Source of the DNA: CAZJAH01 sp964544155
GTDB taxonomy: Bacteria > Bacteroidota > Ignavibacteria > Kapaibacteriales > UBA2268
NCBI GenBank assembly: GCA_964544155.1
Contig: CAZJAH010000020.1
Location: 1-55,364 of the forward strand
Reading direction: 5' to 3'
DNA: 55,364 nt
The notes below the pieces were generated by a model. That model made no database searches and was not told the origin of the DNA. It was given only the letters and a program-made list of their open reading frames with translations. The first letter of the stretch is position 1. Each line of letters begins with the position of its first letter. A program made the translations under genes and the position numbers. Positions 16,555-25,096 of the stretch are shown here, one piece after another.

Positions 16555-18024
16555 TTATTGAACAAAGTAGTTTGGTGATTCTTTCGTTATCTGAACGTTG
16601 TGCGGATGCGATTCTCTTAATCCCGCGTTAGTAATCCTGATAAAGCGGGCGTTTTTCTTCATTTCTTCAATATTATGGCATCCGCTATAACCTAATGCCG
16701 ACCGAAGGCCGCCTGTGAGCTGATACACAGTATCACTTACCCTGCCTTTGAAGGGCACACGGCCTTCAATGCCTTCGGGGACGAATTTCGAAATTTCTTC
16801 TTCCACATCCTGGAAATACCTGTCGGCAGAACCCTGGCTCATAGCGCCGAGCGACCCCATGCCGCGATATACTTTATACACCCTGCCTTCGTAAATGATC
16901 TTTTCTCCGGGGCTTTCTTCATGGCCGGCGAACATATTACCGAGCATAACGGCATCAGCGCCAGCGGCAATCGCTTTTGCAACATCGCCAGTCTGCTTAA
17001 TGCCACCGTCGGCTATAACCGGTATACCTTTGGCTGAGGCTGCCGCAGCAACGTTCATAATGGCGCTTAGCTGGGGCACGCCTACTCCCGCGATTATACG
17101 AGTTGTACATATCGAACCCGGGCCTATGCCTACTTTGAGCCCGTCGGCGCCAGCTTCAATAAGGGCTTCAGCCGCTTCAAAGGTAGCGATATTCCCCGCG
17201 ACCACATCTAAATCAGGATAGGCTTGCTTTACTTCCTTTACTGTATTAATTACACCTTTTGAATGGCCGTGGGCTGTATCTATAAAAATCACATCCACGC
17301 TTACTTCATTCAGCGCTTCGACTCGTTCCAGTGTATCGGACGAAATACCTACCGCCGCGCCCACACGAAGCCTGCCTTCATTATCCTTACAGGCATTAGG
17401 GTGTTTCTTTTTCTTTTGGATATCCTTAAAAGTTATAAGCCCCTTAAGTATGTTGTTTTCATCGACTACCGGAAGCTTTTCAATTCTGTGCTGCTGCAGC
17501 AGGCTTTCCGCTTCCCGGAGAGTTGTGCCCATAGGCACGGTAATGAGGTTGTCTTTTGTCATTACATCAAATATCTTCTCGCGGGGGTCTGGTTTGAATC
17601 TCAAATCGCGGTTGGTGATTATGCCTATGAGTTTTTTATTTTCATCAATAATAGGGATACCTGATATATGGAATTTGGACATAAGTTCCAATGCATCCAT
17701 CACGTTTTTGTTACTGGTCAGAGTGATCGGCTTACTGATCATGCCAGATTCAGAGCGTTTGACTCTGTCAACATGATCTGCCTGCATTTGAACGGAAAAA
17801 TTCTTGTGAATAATTCCCAGCCCGCCTTCGCGGGCAATAGCACGTGCCATAGCCGATTCGGTTATGGTATCCATGGCTGCGCTGAGAATAGGTATATTAA
17901 GTTCTATATTACGTGAAACCCTCGTCCTGAGGCTGGTCTCTCGCGGCAATACTTCTGAGTAACGTGGCACAAGTAACACGTCATCATAAGTAAAGCCTTC
18001 TGATAATACTTTATTATGGTCCAT
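16555..18024 (-). CDS. guaB: Inosine 5'-monophosphate dehydrogenase
   Basis: This 489-residue enzyme should oxidise IMP to XMP with NAD, the committed step of GMP synthesis. The N-terminus has TYDDVLLVPRYSEVLPRE. Two CBS domains follow at about residues 95-205, probably sensing nucleotides. The catalytic loop is GIGPGSICTTRIIAGVG, with the active-site Cys near residue 300, and the flap contains YRGMGSLGAMSQGSADRYF. Length is normal. It heads a reverse unit with the M24-like protein and a glycosyltransferase. The 65-base gap to atpC contains no clear terminator. Confidence 0.96.
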   Translation of the reverse strand: MDHNKVLSEGFTYDDVLLVPRYSEVLPRETSLRTRVSRNIELNIPILSAAMDTITESAMARAIAREGGLGIIHKNFSVQMQADHVDRVKRSESGMISKPITLTSNKNVMDALELMSKFHISGIPIIDENKKLIGIITNRDLRFKPDPREKIFDVMTKDNLITVPMGTTLREAESLLQQHRIEKLPVVDENNILKGLITFKDIQKKKKHPNACKDNEGRLRVGAAVGISSDTLERVEALNEVSVDVIFIDTAHGHSKGVINTVKEVKQAYPDLDVVAGNIATFEAAEALIEAGADGLKVGIGPGSICTTRIIAGVGVPQLSAIMNVAAAASAKGIPVIADGGIKQTGDVAKAIAAGADAVMLGNMFAGHEESPGEKIIYEGRVYKVYRGMGSLGAMSQGSADRYFQDVEEEISKFVPEGIEGRVPFKGRVSDTVYQLTGGLRSALGYSGCHNIEEMKKNARFIRITNAGLRESHPHNVQITKESPNYFVQ

Positions 18025-18089
18025 ACCTGCCGTAAATTAATTATTATATTCTGTCAAAAACGAAAACAAGCCGAACTTATTCTTTTAAC

Positions 18090-18500
18090 TCAGCTTTCAG
18101 TCCTTATTACGGCCTTCAGCCTTATATCGAGTTCTTTAATTTGCAAGCGGATTTCTTCCATTTCTTGCTTTCCTGCGTCTTTGAGCTTCCTTCGCAATTC
18201 GGCAATTTCGTCTTCCAGGCTAGTTTTATCGAGGTCGGAGCTGTCAAAGGCTCGTTCTACAAGTATGGAGACCTTATTATCGCTGACTTCGGTAAAACCC
18301 TCTCCCGTGGCAAAAGTCTTTTTACCGTCAGGGCCTTCAATTTTTACTATCCCGGGTTCCAGCGCCGACACTATTGCCGCGTGATTCTTTAACACCTGAA
18401 AAGAGCCCTTGCTTCCCGGAACGGTAACTGATTCGGCGCTTCCCTTGTACAATACACTTTTAGGCGTTACAATTTCCACTTTTAATGGATTATCTGCCAT
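18090..18500 (-). CDS. atpC: F1Fo ATP synthase epsilon subunit
   Basis: This 136-residue subunit should form part of the central stalk and can inhibit F1. The N-terminal beta domain has VEIVTPKSVLYKGSAESVTV, followed by PGSKGSFQVLKNHAAIVSAL. The C-terminal helical hairpin is about residues 90-136. It lies 19 bases downstream of atpD on the same strand. The remaining ATP synthase genes are not in this window. Confidence 0.93.
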   Translation of the reverse strand: MADNPLKVEIVTPKSVLYKGSAESVTVPGSKGSFQVLKNHAAIVSALEPGIVKIEGPDGKKTFATGEGFTEVSDNKVSILVERAFDSSDLDKTSLEDEIAELRRKLKDAGKQEMEEIRLQIKELDIRLKAVIRTES

Positions 18501-18519
18501 TTTTATTATTCCTGTTTAA

Positions 18520-19923
18520 TTAAGCAGACTGTTTTGCTCGTTCAAATACTTCATCGATCGTTCCGCAATATGTAAACGCTGATTCGGGCAATTCATCGCA
18601 CTCTCCGCTGAGTATGGTTTTGAATCCTGCCACGGTATCATCTATTTTAACATAGCGGCCTTCGAAGCCTGTAAACTGCTCGGCAACGAAGAAGGGCTGT
18701 GAGAAGAATTTCTGTATTTTTCTTGCCCTGTTAACTGTAAGTTTGTCCTCGTCACTAAGCTCGTCCATTCCGAGAATGTTGATGATATCCTGCAAGTCTT
18801 TGTATTTCTGAAGAACCTGCTTGCATTCCAGTGCTACATTATAGTGCTCATCGCCGATAACATTCGGGTCCATGATCCTGGAGCTCGAATCGAGGGGATC
18901 CACAGCCGGATAGATACCCAGAGTGGCAATCTGCCTCGAAAGCACTGTTATTGCGTCGAGGTGAGCGAATGTGTTCGCGGGTGCAGGATCTGTAAGGTCA
19001 TCCGCGGGCACGTATACTGCCTGCACGGAAGTAATCGAACCCTTGTCAGTGGAGGCAATCCTTTCCTGAAGCGCGCCAAGTTCGGTAGCAAGTGTTGGCT
19101 GATAGCCCACAGCCGACGGCATACGCCCAAGCAGGGCTGAAACCTCTGATCCCGCCTGCACAAACCTGAAAATATTATCTATAAATAAAAGCACGTCTCT
19201 TCCTTCCTGGTCGCGGAAGTATTCAGCTAAAGTAAGCGCGGTGAGCGCTACCCTTGAGCGCGCTCCCGGAGGCTCGTTCATCTGACCGAATACGAGAGCT
19301 GTTTTTTCGAGAACTCCTGCTTCTGACATTTCGAGATAAAGGTCATTGCCTTCCCTTGTACGCTCGCCCACACCGGCAAAGCATGAATAACCGCCGTGCT
19401 GCTTTGCTATATTATTTATAAGCTCCTGGATAATCACTGTTTTACCTACACCTGCGCCGCCGAAAAGTCCGGTCTTACCACCCTTGGTGAATGGCTCGAT
19501 TAGATCGATAACTTTAATGCCTGTTTCGAACATTTCATTTGTTGTGCTGAGATTCTTAAACTCAGGTGACGGTCTATGTATCGGCGATCTACGGCTTGTT
19601 TTAATTGCTCCTTTGCCGTCTATGGGATCGCCTGTAATATTCAGCATTCTCCCGAGTATTTCGGGGCCAACGGGGACACTGATCGGCTCACCCATATCGA
19701 CCACCTTCATGCCCCTTACAAGGCCGTCGGTTGAATCCATGGCTACGGAGCGCACTCTGTCCTCTCCTAAATGCTGCTGAACTTCGCAGACCAGAACCGA
19801 TTCGGTTCCGTCATCCGCTTTTTTCGGAATTCTCAATGAATTAAGAATAGCCGGGATTTTCCCTTCGGGAAATTCTACGTCCACTACGGGACCAATAACC
19901 TGAACTATAAAGCCTTCGTTCAT
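18520..19923 (-). CDS. atpD: F1Fo ATP synthase beta subunit
   Basis: This 467-residue catalytic subunit carries the Walker A loop GLFGGAGVGKTVIIQ near residue 150, the catalytic glutamate segment GERTREGNDLYLEM, Walker B DVLLFIDNIFRF, and LGRMPSAVGYQPTL. Length is normal. It pairs only with atpC; genes for alpha, gamma, delta and Fo subunits are absent from both flanks (guaB on one side, an NADP reductase on the other), so this lineage has a split ATP synthase locus. The divergent AT-rich region upstream should hold its promoter. Confidence 0.96.
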   Translation of the reverse strand: MNEGFIVQVIGPVVDVEFPEGKIPAILNSLRIPKKADDGTESVLVCEVQQHLGEDRVRSVAMDSTDGLVRGMKVVDMGEPISVPVGPEILGRMLNITGDPIDGKGAIKTSRRSPIHRPSPEFKNLSTTNEMFETGIKVIDLIEPFTKGGKTGLFGGAGVGKTVIIQELINNIAKQHGGYSCFAGVGERTREGNDLYLEMSEAGVLEKTALVFGQMNEPPGARSRVALTALTLAEYFRDQEGRDVLLFIDNIFRFVQAGSEVSALLGRMPSAVGYQPTLATELGALQERIASTDKGSITSVQAVYVPADDLTDPAPANTFAHLDAITVLSRQIATLGIYPAVDPLDSSSRIMDPNVIGDEHYNVALECKQVLQKYKDLQDIINILGMDELSDEDKLTVNRARKIQKFFSQPFFVAEQFTGFEGRYVKIDDTVAGFKTILSGECDELPESAFTYCGTIDEVFERAKQSA

Positions 19924-20282
19924 ATCGAAGTTTCCTCTTTTAGAGAATGAATGATTTTTATTTAATGTTTATTTAATTTTCACTTATAGAAAAGAACAAT
20001 ATTTTTTCAAAAATATAGTTTTAATTATGCTATTCCAATAAATTGCAAAAATAGCGAATTTATGGTTGTTAACAAAAGCTAACCGGGCAACAAAAAAATT
20101 TTATTTCCAACTCATTACGTTTTAATTCGTTTTTCATTATTGTTTTTCAGTTTGTTGAAAAGCCGGTTTTAATTTATTTGCTTTTATTGAATATTTGATA
20201 TAGTTTCGGGATTTTGACACATAATATTCTTAATATATTTAGCTAAAAAATTCAATGATATACAAACATACGAGCAGGAAAG
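19924..20282. other. Divergent AT-rich intergenic region
   Basis: This 359-base stretch separates the reverse atpD from the forward NADP reductase. It is very AT-rich, with several A and T runs. I see no ORF, tRNA or strong hairpin. It should contain promoters for both flanking genes; the only good hexamer is a TTGACA at 20214-20219, listed separately. Confidence 0.5.
20214..20241 (+). promoter_or_regulatory. Possible promoter of the NADP reductase operon
   Basis: A consensus -35 TTGACA at 20214-20219 is followed by AT-rich DNA with TATTTA at 20236-20241, a 16-base spacer. The reductase ATG lies 42 bases further. The -10 match is only partial. Confidence 0.35.
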
Positions 20283-21080
20283 ATGAAAGAATCATCCTAT
20301 AATTCAACCGTAACCGGTAAAATACTTCTTACTCCCGACCTTATGATACTTAGAGTCCGAACTGACGGCCCCAGGGATAAATTCATCGCCGGGCAGTACA
20401 CGACCATAGGCCTGAAAGCAAGTGAGCCTCGCTCTCCCAATTCGGTGCTGCCTATCGAGCCGATAAATGAAGATACTCTGATTACAAGGCCTTATTCGAT
20501 TGCGTCGGCAAACCATGAGACGCAAGATTTTGAGTTTTACGTCAGCCAGGTTAAGTCAGGCCAGCTTACACCGAGGATTTTCAACCTCTCTCAGGGCAGA
20601 AGGATGTGGGTGGATACGGAAATTCTCGGAGTTTTCGCGCTTAATGATACCCCTGATGACTGCAACATTGTGATGGTTGCTACCGGAACCGGCCTTGCGC
20701 CATATATCAGCTTTTTGAGATCGCACATTAATGAGCATAAAAACATTAAACTTGCTGTTATTCACGGCGCGGCCTACCCCTGGGACCTCGGATATTACAG
20801 TGAGCTCAAGTTTATTGAAAATGCTTTTGATAATTTTTATTATTTTCCTACATTGCTAAAAGCTGACGATTCCTGGACCGGGCTGACGGGATATATTGAA
20901 AAGCATCTCGAAGCAGGAGTTCTGCAGGATAAAGGCATTGAGCTCGATCCCGGTAAAACACATTTTTATTTGTGTGGCAATCCCAAAATGGTAGAATCCG
21001 TCAGTAGTTTTTTGAGCGGCTATAATTACGCAAAGCATAGCCCCGATGAAGCAGGAGCTCTTCACGTGGAAGAGTACTGA
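20283..21080 (+). CDS. Ferredoxin/flavodoxin--NADP reductase
   Basis: This 265-residue cytoplasmic flavoprotein should pass electrons between NADPH and ferredoxin or flavodoxin. The FAD domain has FIAGQYTTIGL near residue 35 and the flavin motif RPYSIASA near residue 68. The NADP domain begins VMVATGTGLAPYISFLR near residue 130 and includes HFYLCGNPKMVESV near residue 226. The arrangement matches the plant-type/bacterial Fpr class. It is the first gene of a tight forward set with two lipoproteins and a helical protein. A GAGCAGGAAAG ribosome-binding site precedes the ATG. Confidence 0.88.
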   Translation: MKESSYNSTVTGKILLTPDLMILRVRTDGPRDKFIAGQYTTIGLKASEPRSPNSVLPIEPINEDTLITRPYSIASANHETQDFEFYVSQVKSGQLTPRIFNLSQGRRMWVDTEILGVFALNDTPDDCNIVMVATGTGLAPYISFLRSHINEHKNIKLAVIHGAAYPWDLGYYSELKFIENAFDNFYYFPTLLKADDSWTGLTGYIEKHLEAGVLQDKGIELDPGKTHFYLCGNPKMVESVSSFLSGYNYAKHSPDEAGALHVEEY

Positions 21081-21111
21081 TTTTTTTGACTATAACACGG
21101 GCAAAGGATGA

Positions 21112-21714
21112 ATGAAGTATCTTCTGACTTCCATATTAATTATTTTAATTGTAATCGGGTGTGTTGAATCCGACCAAAGCAGTGATAAATCTCTGAAGGC
21201 TGCCAGGGAGCTTAAGGACAGGTTTTTTAAAAAGGATAAAAAGTCGCCTCTCACTGATGAAGACAAAAAAAAATTCATCAGCCTTAGTTATTTTCCGATT
21301 GACCCTGATTTACAATTGAAAGCGCTGTTAGAAGAATTTAAAAATAAGGATACAGTCGATATACTCACCAATGACCCGGATGAGGTAAGAGAAATGATCA
21401 GATACGGGAGGTTCATCTTCGAGATTGATAATGAACCTTATTCGTTAACTGCTTATCTTACAAAAGTTGATAGAAAAATAAAGATATTTTTTGTTCCCTT
21501 TGCCGATAAAACTAATTCAGTCGAAACATACAGCGGCGGAAGGTATATTGATATACCTTACAAAGGCGACGGAAATTATGTAATAAACTTTAACAAAGCG
21601 TATAACCCTTATTGCGCGTACAATGACAAATACACATGCCCGCTTGTTCCCAAAGAGAATAAGCTGGATATTAGAATTGAAGCCGGTGAAAAAAAGTTTA
21701 AAAGTAAACATTAA
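21112..21714 (+). CDS. DUF1684 family lipoprotein
   Basis: This 200-residue predicted lipoprotein has a signal ending ILIVIGC (cysteine at residue 17). The C-terminal two thirds match the DUF1684 pattern: SYFPIDPDLQLKA, then FVPFADKT, VETYSGGRYIDIP, and INFNKAYNPYCAYNDKYTCP followed by ENKLDIRIEAGE. The family has conserved cysteines and aromatic residues but no established function that I know of. It lies 31 bases after the NADP reductase and six bases before the next lipoprotein, so the genes are probably one transcript. Confidence 0.82.
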   Translation: MKYLLTSILIILIVIGCVESDQSSDKSLKAARELKDRFFKKDKKSPLTDEDKKKFISLSYFPIDPDLQLKALLEEFKNKDTVDILTNDPDEVREMIRYGRFIFEIDNEPYSLTAYLTKVDRKIKIFFVPFADKTNSVETYSGGRYIDIPYKGDGNYVINFNKAYNPYCAYNDKYTCPLVPKENKLDIRIEAGEKKFKSKH

Positions 21715-21720
21715 AAAAAT

Positions 21721-22341
21721 ATGACTTACAGACTTATAACAACATTATTAGTTTTAGTTATTAGCGCTTCTTCATGTATAGTAGTAAAACATGATGAAAA
21801 GCCTGATATCAAGCCCAAAGCTGTATTAAGCCCGAAAGCAGAAATACCTATGGCCGATATACTGGTCCGCTCTGAAAAAGGAGATATGATATCGCAGATC
21901 CCCGTGGATTGGTTTTTTGTTAACCTGGAATCTCAGCAGTCAGCCGATGTTATAGCCGTGGCGGTTAATCCTGAATATTCCCTGATGGCCGTATTTTCGA
22001 AAGTCAGGACCAACACCCACATCGAAGAAGTAGTCAACAAGGAAGGCCTTATAGGCCTGGCCAGGCTTACTGCCGACAGGATAAACAGAAAAACTGCCGG
22101 TAGCGCGAGGATGGACGGACGCCTTCAAAAAATCGAAATGGGAAGCAGGGATTTCGCTCGTTTTGATATTACTACAACCGGCGGCGCACTTAAATCCCGC
22201 AACGTCGTATTTATTTCGCAGCTGGGACATTACTACCAGTTCGGACTGTTACCCATGGATATTAAAGGCAAGCCTATACCGCCTGATCCTGAAATCGAAA
22301 AAATATTCCGTTCAATTTTGACAACCATAAAATTCAATTGA
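21721..22341 (+). CDS. Hypothetical lipoprotein
   Basis: This 206-residue protein has a signal ending LVISASSC (cysteine at residue 19) and a short Pro/Lys-rich linker. The mature part, from about residue 45, has alternating strands and helices: SQIPVDWFFVNLESQ, SLMAVFSKVRTNTHIEEVV, then RDFARFDITTTGG. This loosely resembles PsbP/DUF1795-like proteins, in which a hydrophobic core reports on small exported substrates, but I cannot assign the family with confidence. It is six bases downstream of the DUF1684 gene and one base upstream of the next gene. Confidence 0.7.
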   Translation: MTYRLITTLLVLVISASSCIVVKHDEKPDIKPKAVLSPKAEIPMADILVRSEKGDMISQIPVDWFFVNLESQQSADVIAVAVNPEYSLMAVFSKVRTNTHIEEVVNKEGLIGLARLTADRINRKTAGSARMDGRLQKIEMGSRDFARFDITTTGGALKSRNVVFISQLGHYYQFGLLPMDIKGKPIPPDPEIEKIFRSILTTIKFN

Positions 22342-22342
22342 T

Positions 22343-22762
22343 ATGAAGATTTCCGAACAGGTACAACAGCTCATCGAAGTGCTCGACCACGCTTCAGGCG
22401 ATACATTAAGGAAAAGCAAAGACCTTGCGGCAATAATACAGGCCGGCATGGATTCCAATGACCCTGAGATCATCAACCGGATTATCTTTTCCGGAAAAAC
22501 GATCTGGAACCTGTCCAAAAACCTAAAAAGAATAAATTCAGGCGCCGAAGGATTCGAACTGCTTGAAAAAGAGCTCATCAGGGCATTCGGTGAAATGGAT
22601 AAATATCTGGCTGCTCTGTCAAATTCATTCAATGAAGATCTTAAACAGCGCTTTAATGATGTTTACCTTGCCAAAACACGCGGCGCCAAACTTAATACAA
22701 TTGACCTCTCGCATGACCTTGCCATCCTTAAGGAGCTGCAAAGCAGGAACAGGAATCACTGA
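22343..22762 (+). CDS. Hypothetical helical protein (139 residues)
   Basis: This protein has no signal peptide or membrane span and is predicted by eye to be almost fully helical, with regular amphipathic stretches (KISEQVQQLIEVLDHAS, FELLEKELIRAFGEMDKYL, LSHDLAILKELQ). I do not recognise it. It starts one base after the stop of the preceding lipoprotein gene, so translation is probably coupled. It may be a small partner of the membrane proteins upstream or of the kinase 160 bases downstream; neither is shown. Confidence 0.65.
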   Translation: MKISEQVQQLIEVLDHASGDTLRKSKDLAAIIQAGMDSNDPEIINRIIFSGKTIWNLSKNLKRINSGAEGFELLEKELIRAFGEMDKYLAALSNSFNEDLKQRFNDVYLAKTRGAKLNTIDLSHDLAILKELQSRNRNH

Positions 22763-22922
22763 AACAGGAAAAGGGGATAACTATGAATTACTATTCCTGA
22801 TTTTTTAAACTGTTTAAAATTATTAATAATTATCTTATTGTATATTAAGTTAATTGTAGCTATATTCCCTTACGGAAATTTAATGCCTGATAAAACGCGA
22901 TTACAAAAAATTGAGATTTTAA

Positions 22923-25079
22923 ATGATAGACAAAAAAGAACTGCGACATAAAGCTGAAGAATTGTTTCGTCAAGAAAATATCAATATAAGGGATTTAACC
23001 CCTGTTGAAATTAAAACCCTGGTAGAAGAATTAAGCATTCACAAAATTGAGCTGGAGCTTCAAAACACTGAGCTACAAAGTATTCAGCATTTACTTGATG
23101 AAGAAAAACAAAAATTCAGCGACCTGTATAATGATGCTCCTATTGCCTATCTTACTTTGGATAAAGAAGGCGATATATTAGAAATTAACAATACGGGAAA
23201 ACAGTTTTTAGGACTTTACGAACCGCCCGGGGCTACAGGCCTCTTTAAATTTGTCCATCCGGAAGATCAGGATGATTATCATTTTTTTATTAATGCGCTC
23301 ATGGAGAGCGATAAAAAGCTTACCGCCGATCTAAGGTTAATCAATAATACAAATAAGCAATTCAGGTGGTCCAGAATTGACGGCAAAACTGTTTTTAAGA
23401 ATAATTCTCCTGTTTTCATAAAATTACTTATAAAAGATATTGATGATGTAAAAAAAGCTGAGAATAAAGTAGAAGAAAAAAACCGCTTTTTAAATAACAT
23501 ATTAGAATCCTTAACTCATCCGTTTTTTGTTATCAACGCTAAGAATCATAAGATAGAAATGGCTAATTCAGCCAGCAAGAAATACACTAAGGAGTTAAAC
23601 TCATTTTGCTATATAATTACGGGGAATGAACAAGCTCCCTGCAAACGAAAAGAATATGATTGCCCTGTTGAACTGGTTAAATCAACCGGCAAGCCGGCAA
23701 CGGTTAATCACAAAAATTACGATAAAGAAGCTAATGAATTGACCTATGAAATCCATGCATACCCTGTTTTTTCTGAAAGCGGCGAAATTGAAAAGATCAT
23801 TGAATATACCATTGACATTACTTCAAAGTACGATGCAGATAAAAAGCTCATTCAATACAGGCTTATGCTCGAATCTGTTCTTGAGGCAATTCCTGTCAGG
23901 GTTTTTTGGAAAGATAAAGACCTGAACTACCTCGGCTGTAACAAGCTTTTCTACATGGACGCGGGGCTTAACAGCAGTGATGCAGTCATAGGCAAAAGCG
24001 ATCACGAACTTCCCTGGAAAGTATTTGCCGATGATTTCAGAAAGCAGGATGCCGAAGTTATCAGTACCGGAAAATCTAAACTTAATTACGAAGAAAAGGT
24101 CAGTATAATTGACGGTTCGCAAATAGATGTACGAACAAGCAAAGTGCCTTTGCGTGATCAGGAGGGTAATATTTTAGGAGTATTGGGTATTTATGTTGAT
24201 ATCACAGACTTAAAAAAATACCAAAGCGATATTCAAAAACTCAACTCTGAGCTCGAGACGAGGGTCAGAGAGAGAACATACCTTATGGAAGATGCTCTAA
24301 ACGAATTGAAATCTGAAATTGAAAGAAGGAAAACAATCGAGGAAGAACTTTCAAGGGCTAAATCAAAACTTGAAGGATCGCTTAATATCCAAAAGCGGCT
24401 GAATGATATGAGGTCTAACTTTGTGTCGATGGTCTCGCATGAGTACAGAAATCCACTAACTATGATCTTATCTTCGATTTATCTGCTCAAACGCTTTCAT
24501 GAAACCGGCGATGAGGCTGAATTTAACAGTCATTTGGATAAAATACGTTCAGCAGTTAATTCCATGAACAGCATGCTGAATGATATCATCTTACTCGGTA
24601 AAGCTGAATCCTCCGATTTAAAAATCGTGAAAAAGCAGATAGACCTTAAAGAATATATTACTCTTATAGCTTCCGAAACCAGGTACCTGTTCAAAAATTC
24701 GCACGATATAACTTTAGAAACAATTGGCGATAGTTTCATCATTAACGCTGATGATTCTCTGCTGCAACATGTTATTAACAATCTTATTTCTAATGCTATT
24801 AAATATTCTCCCGATAAATCTACTGTAAGGATTAAAATTAAAGAAAAAAATGAAAACATCATTTTAGCGATAAAAGATGAAGGAATTGGCATAAAGCCGG
24901 AAGAACAGGAGTATTTATTCGAACAGTTTTACAGAGGATCAAATACAAGAGATAAAACCGGGACCGGCTTAGGTTTATACATTGTAAAAACTTTCGTCGA
25001 AAGGATGAAAGGAACTATAAAAGTAGAAAGCTCACTTGGCTTGGGCAGTGAATTCAAAGTAATTTTACCCAAACAGTAA
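22923..25079 (+). CDS. PAS-domain sensor histidine kinase
   Basis: This 718-residue protein has no membrane span, so it should sense a cytoplasmic signal. A helical N-terminal module (residues 1-65) contains LSIHKIELELQNTELQ. PAS domains lie at about 66-180, 185-305 and 305-430; the second holds three close cysteines. A coiled coil (about 430-490) leads to HisKA with FVSMVSHEYRNPLTM (His506), then HATPase_c with the N box INNLISNAIKYSPDKS, DEGIGIKPEE, and TGTGLGLYIVKTF. No receiver domain is attached. The receiver-PP2C protein 17 bases downstream is its likely target. Confidence 0.92.
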   Translation: MIDKKELRHKAEELFRQENINIRDLTPVEIKTLVEELSIHKIELELQNTELQSIQHLLDEEKQKFSDLYNDAPIAYLTLDKEGDILEINNTGKQFLGLYEPPGATGLFKFVHPEDQDDYHFFINALMESDKKLTADLRLINNTNKQFRWSRIDGKTVFKNNSPVFIKLLIKDIDDVKKAENKVEEKNRFLNNILESLTHPFFVINAKNHKIEMANSASKKYTKELNSFCYIITGNEQAPCKRKEYDCPVELVKSTGKPATVNHKNYDKEANELTYEIHAYPVFSESGEIEKIIEYTIDITSKYDADKKLIQYRLMLESVLEAIPVRVFWKDKDLNYLGCNKLFYMDAGLNSSDAVIGKSDHELPWKVFADDFRKQDAEVISTGKSKLNYEEKVSIIDGSQIDVRTSKVPLRDQEGNILGVLGIYVDITDLKKYQSDIQKLNSELETRVRERTYLMEDALNELKSEIERRKTIEEELSRAKSKLEGSLNIQKRLNDMRSNFVSMVSHEYRNPLTMILSSIYLLKRFHETGDEAEFNSHLDKIRSAVNSMNSMLNDIILLGKAESSDLKIVKKQIDLKEYITLIASETRYLFKNSHDITLETIGDSFIINADDSLLQHVINNLISNAIKYSPDKSTVRIKIKEKNENIILAIKDEGIGIKPEEQEYLFEQFYRGSNTRDKTGTGLGLYIVKTFVERMKGTIKVESSLGLGSEFKVILPKQ

Positions 25080-25096
25080 TTAAGCAAACAGCTATA

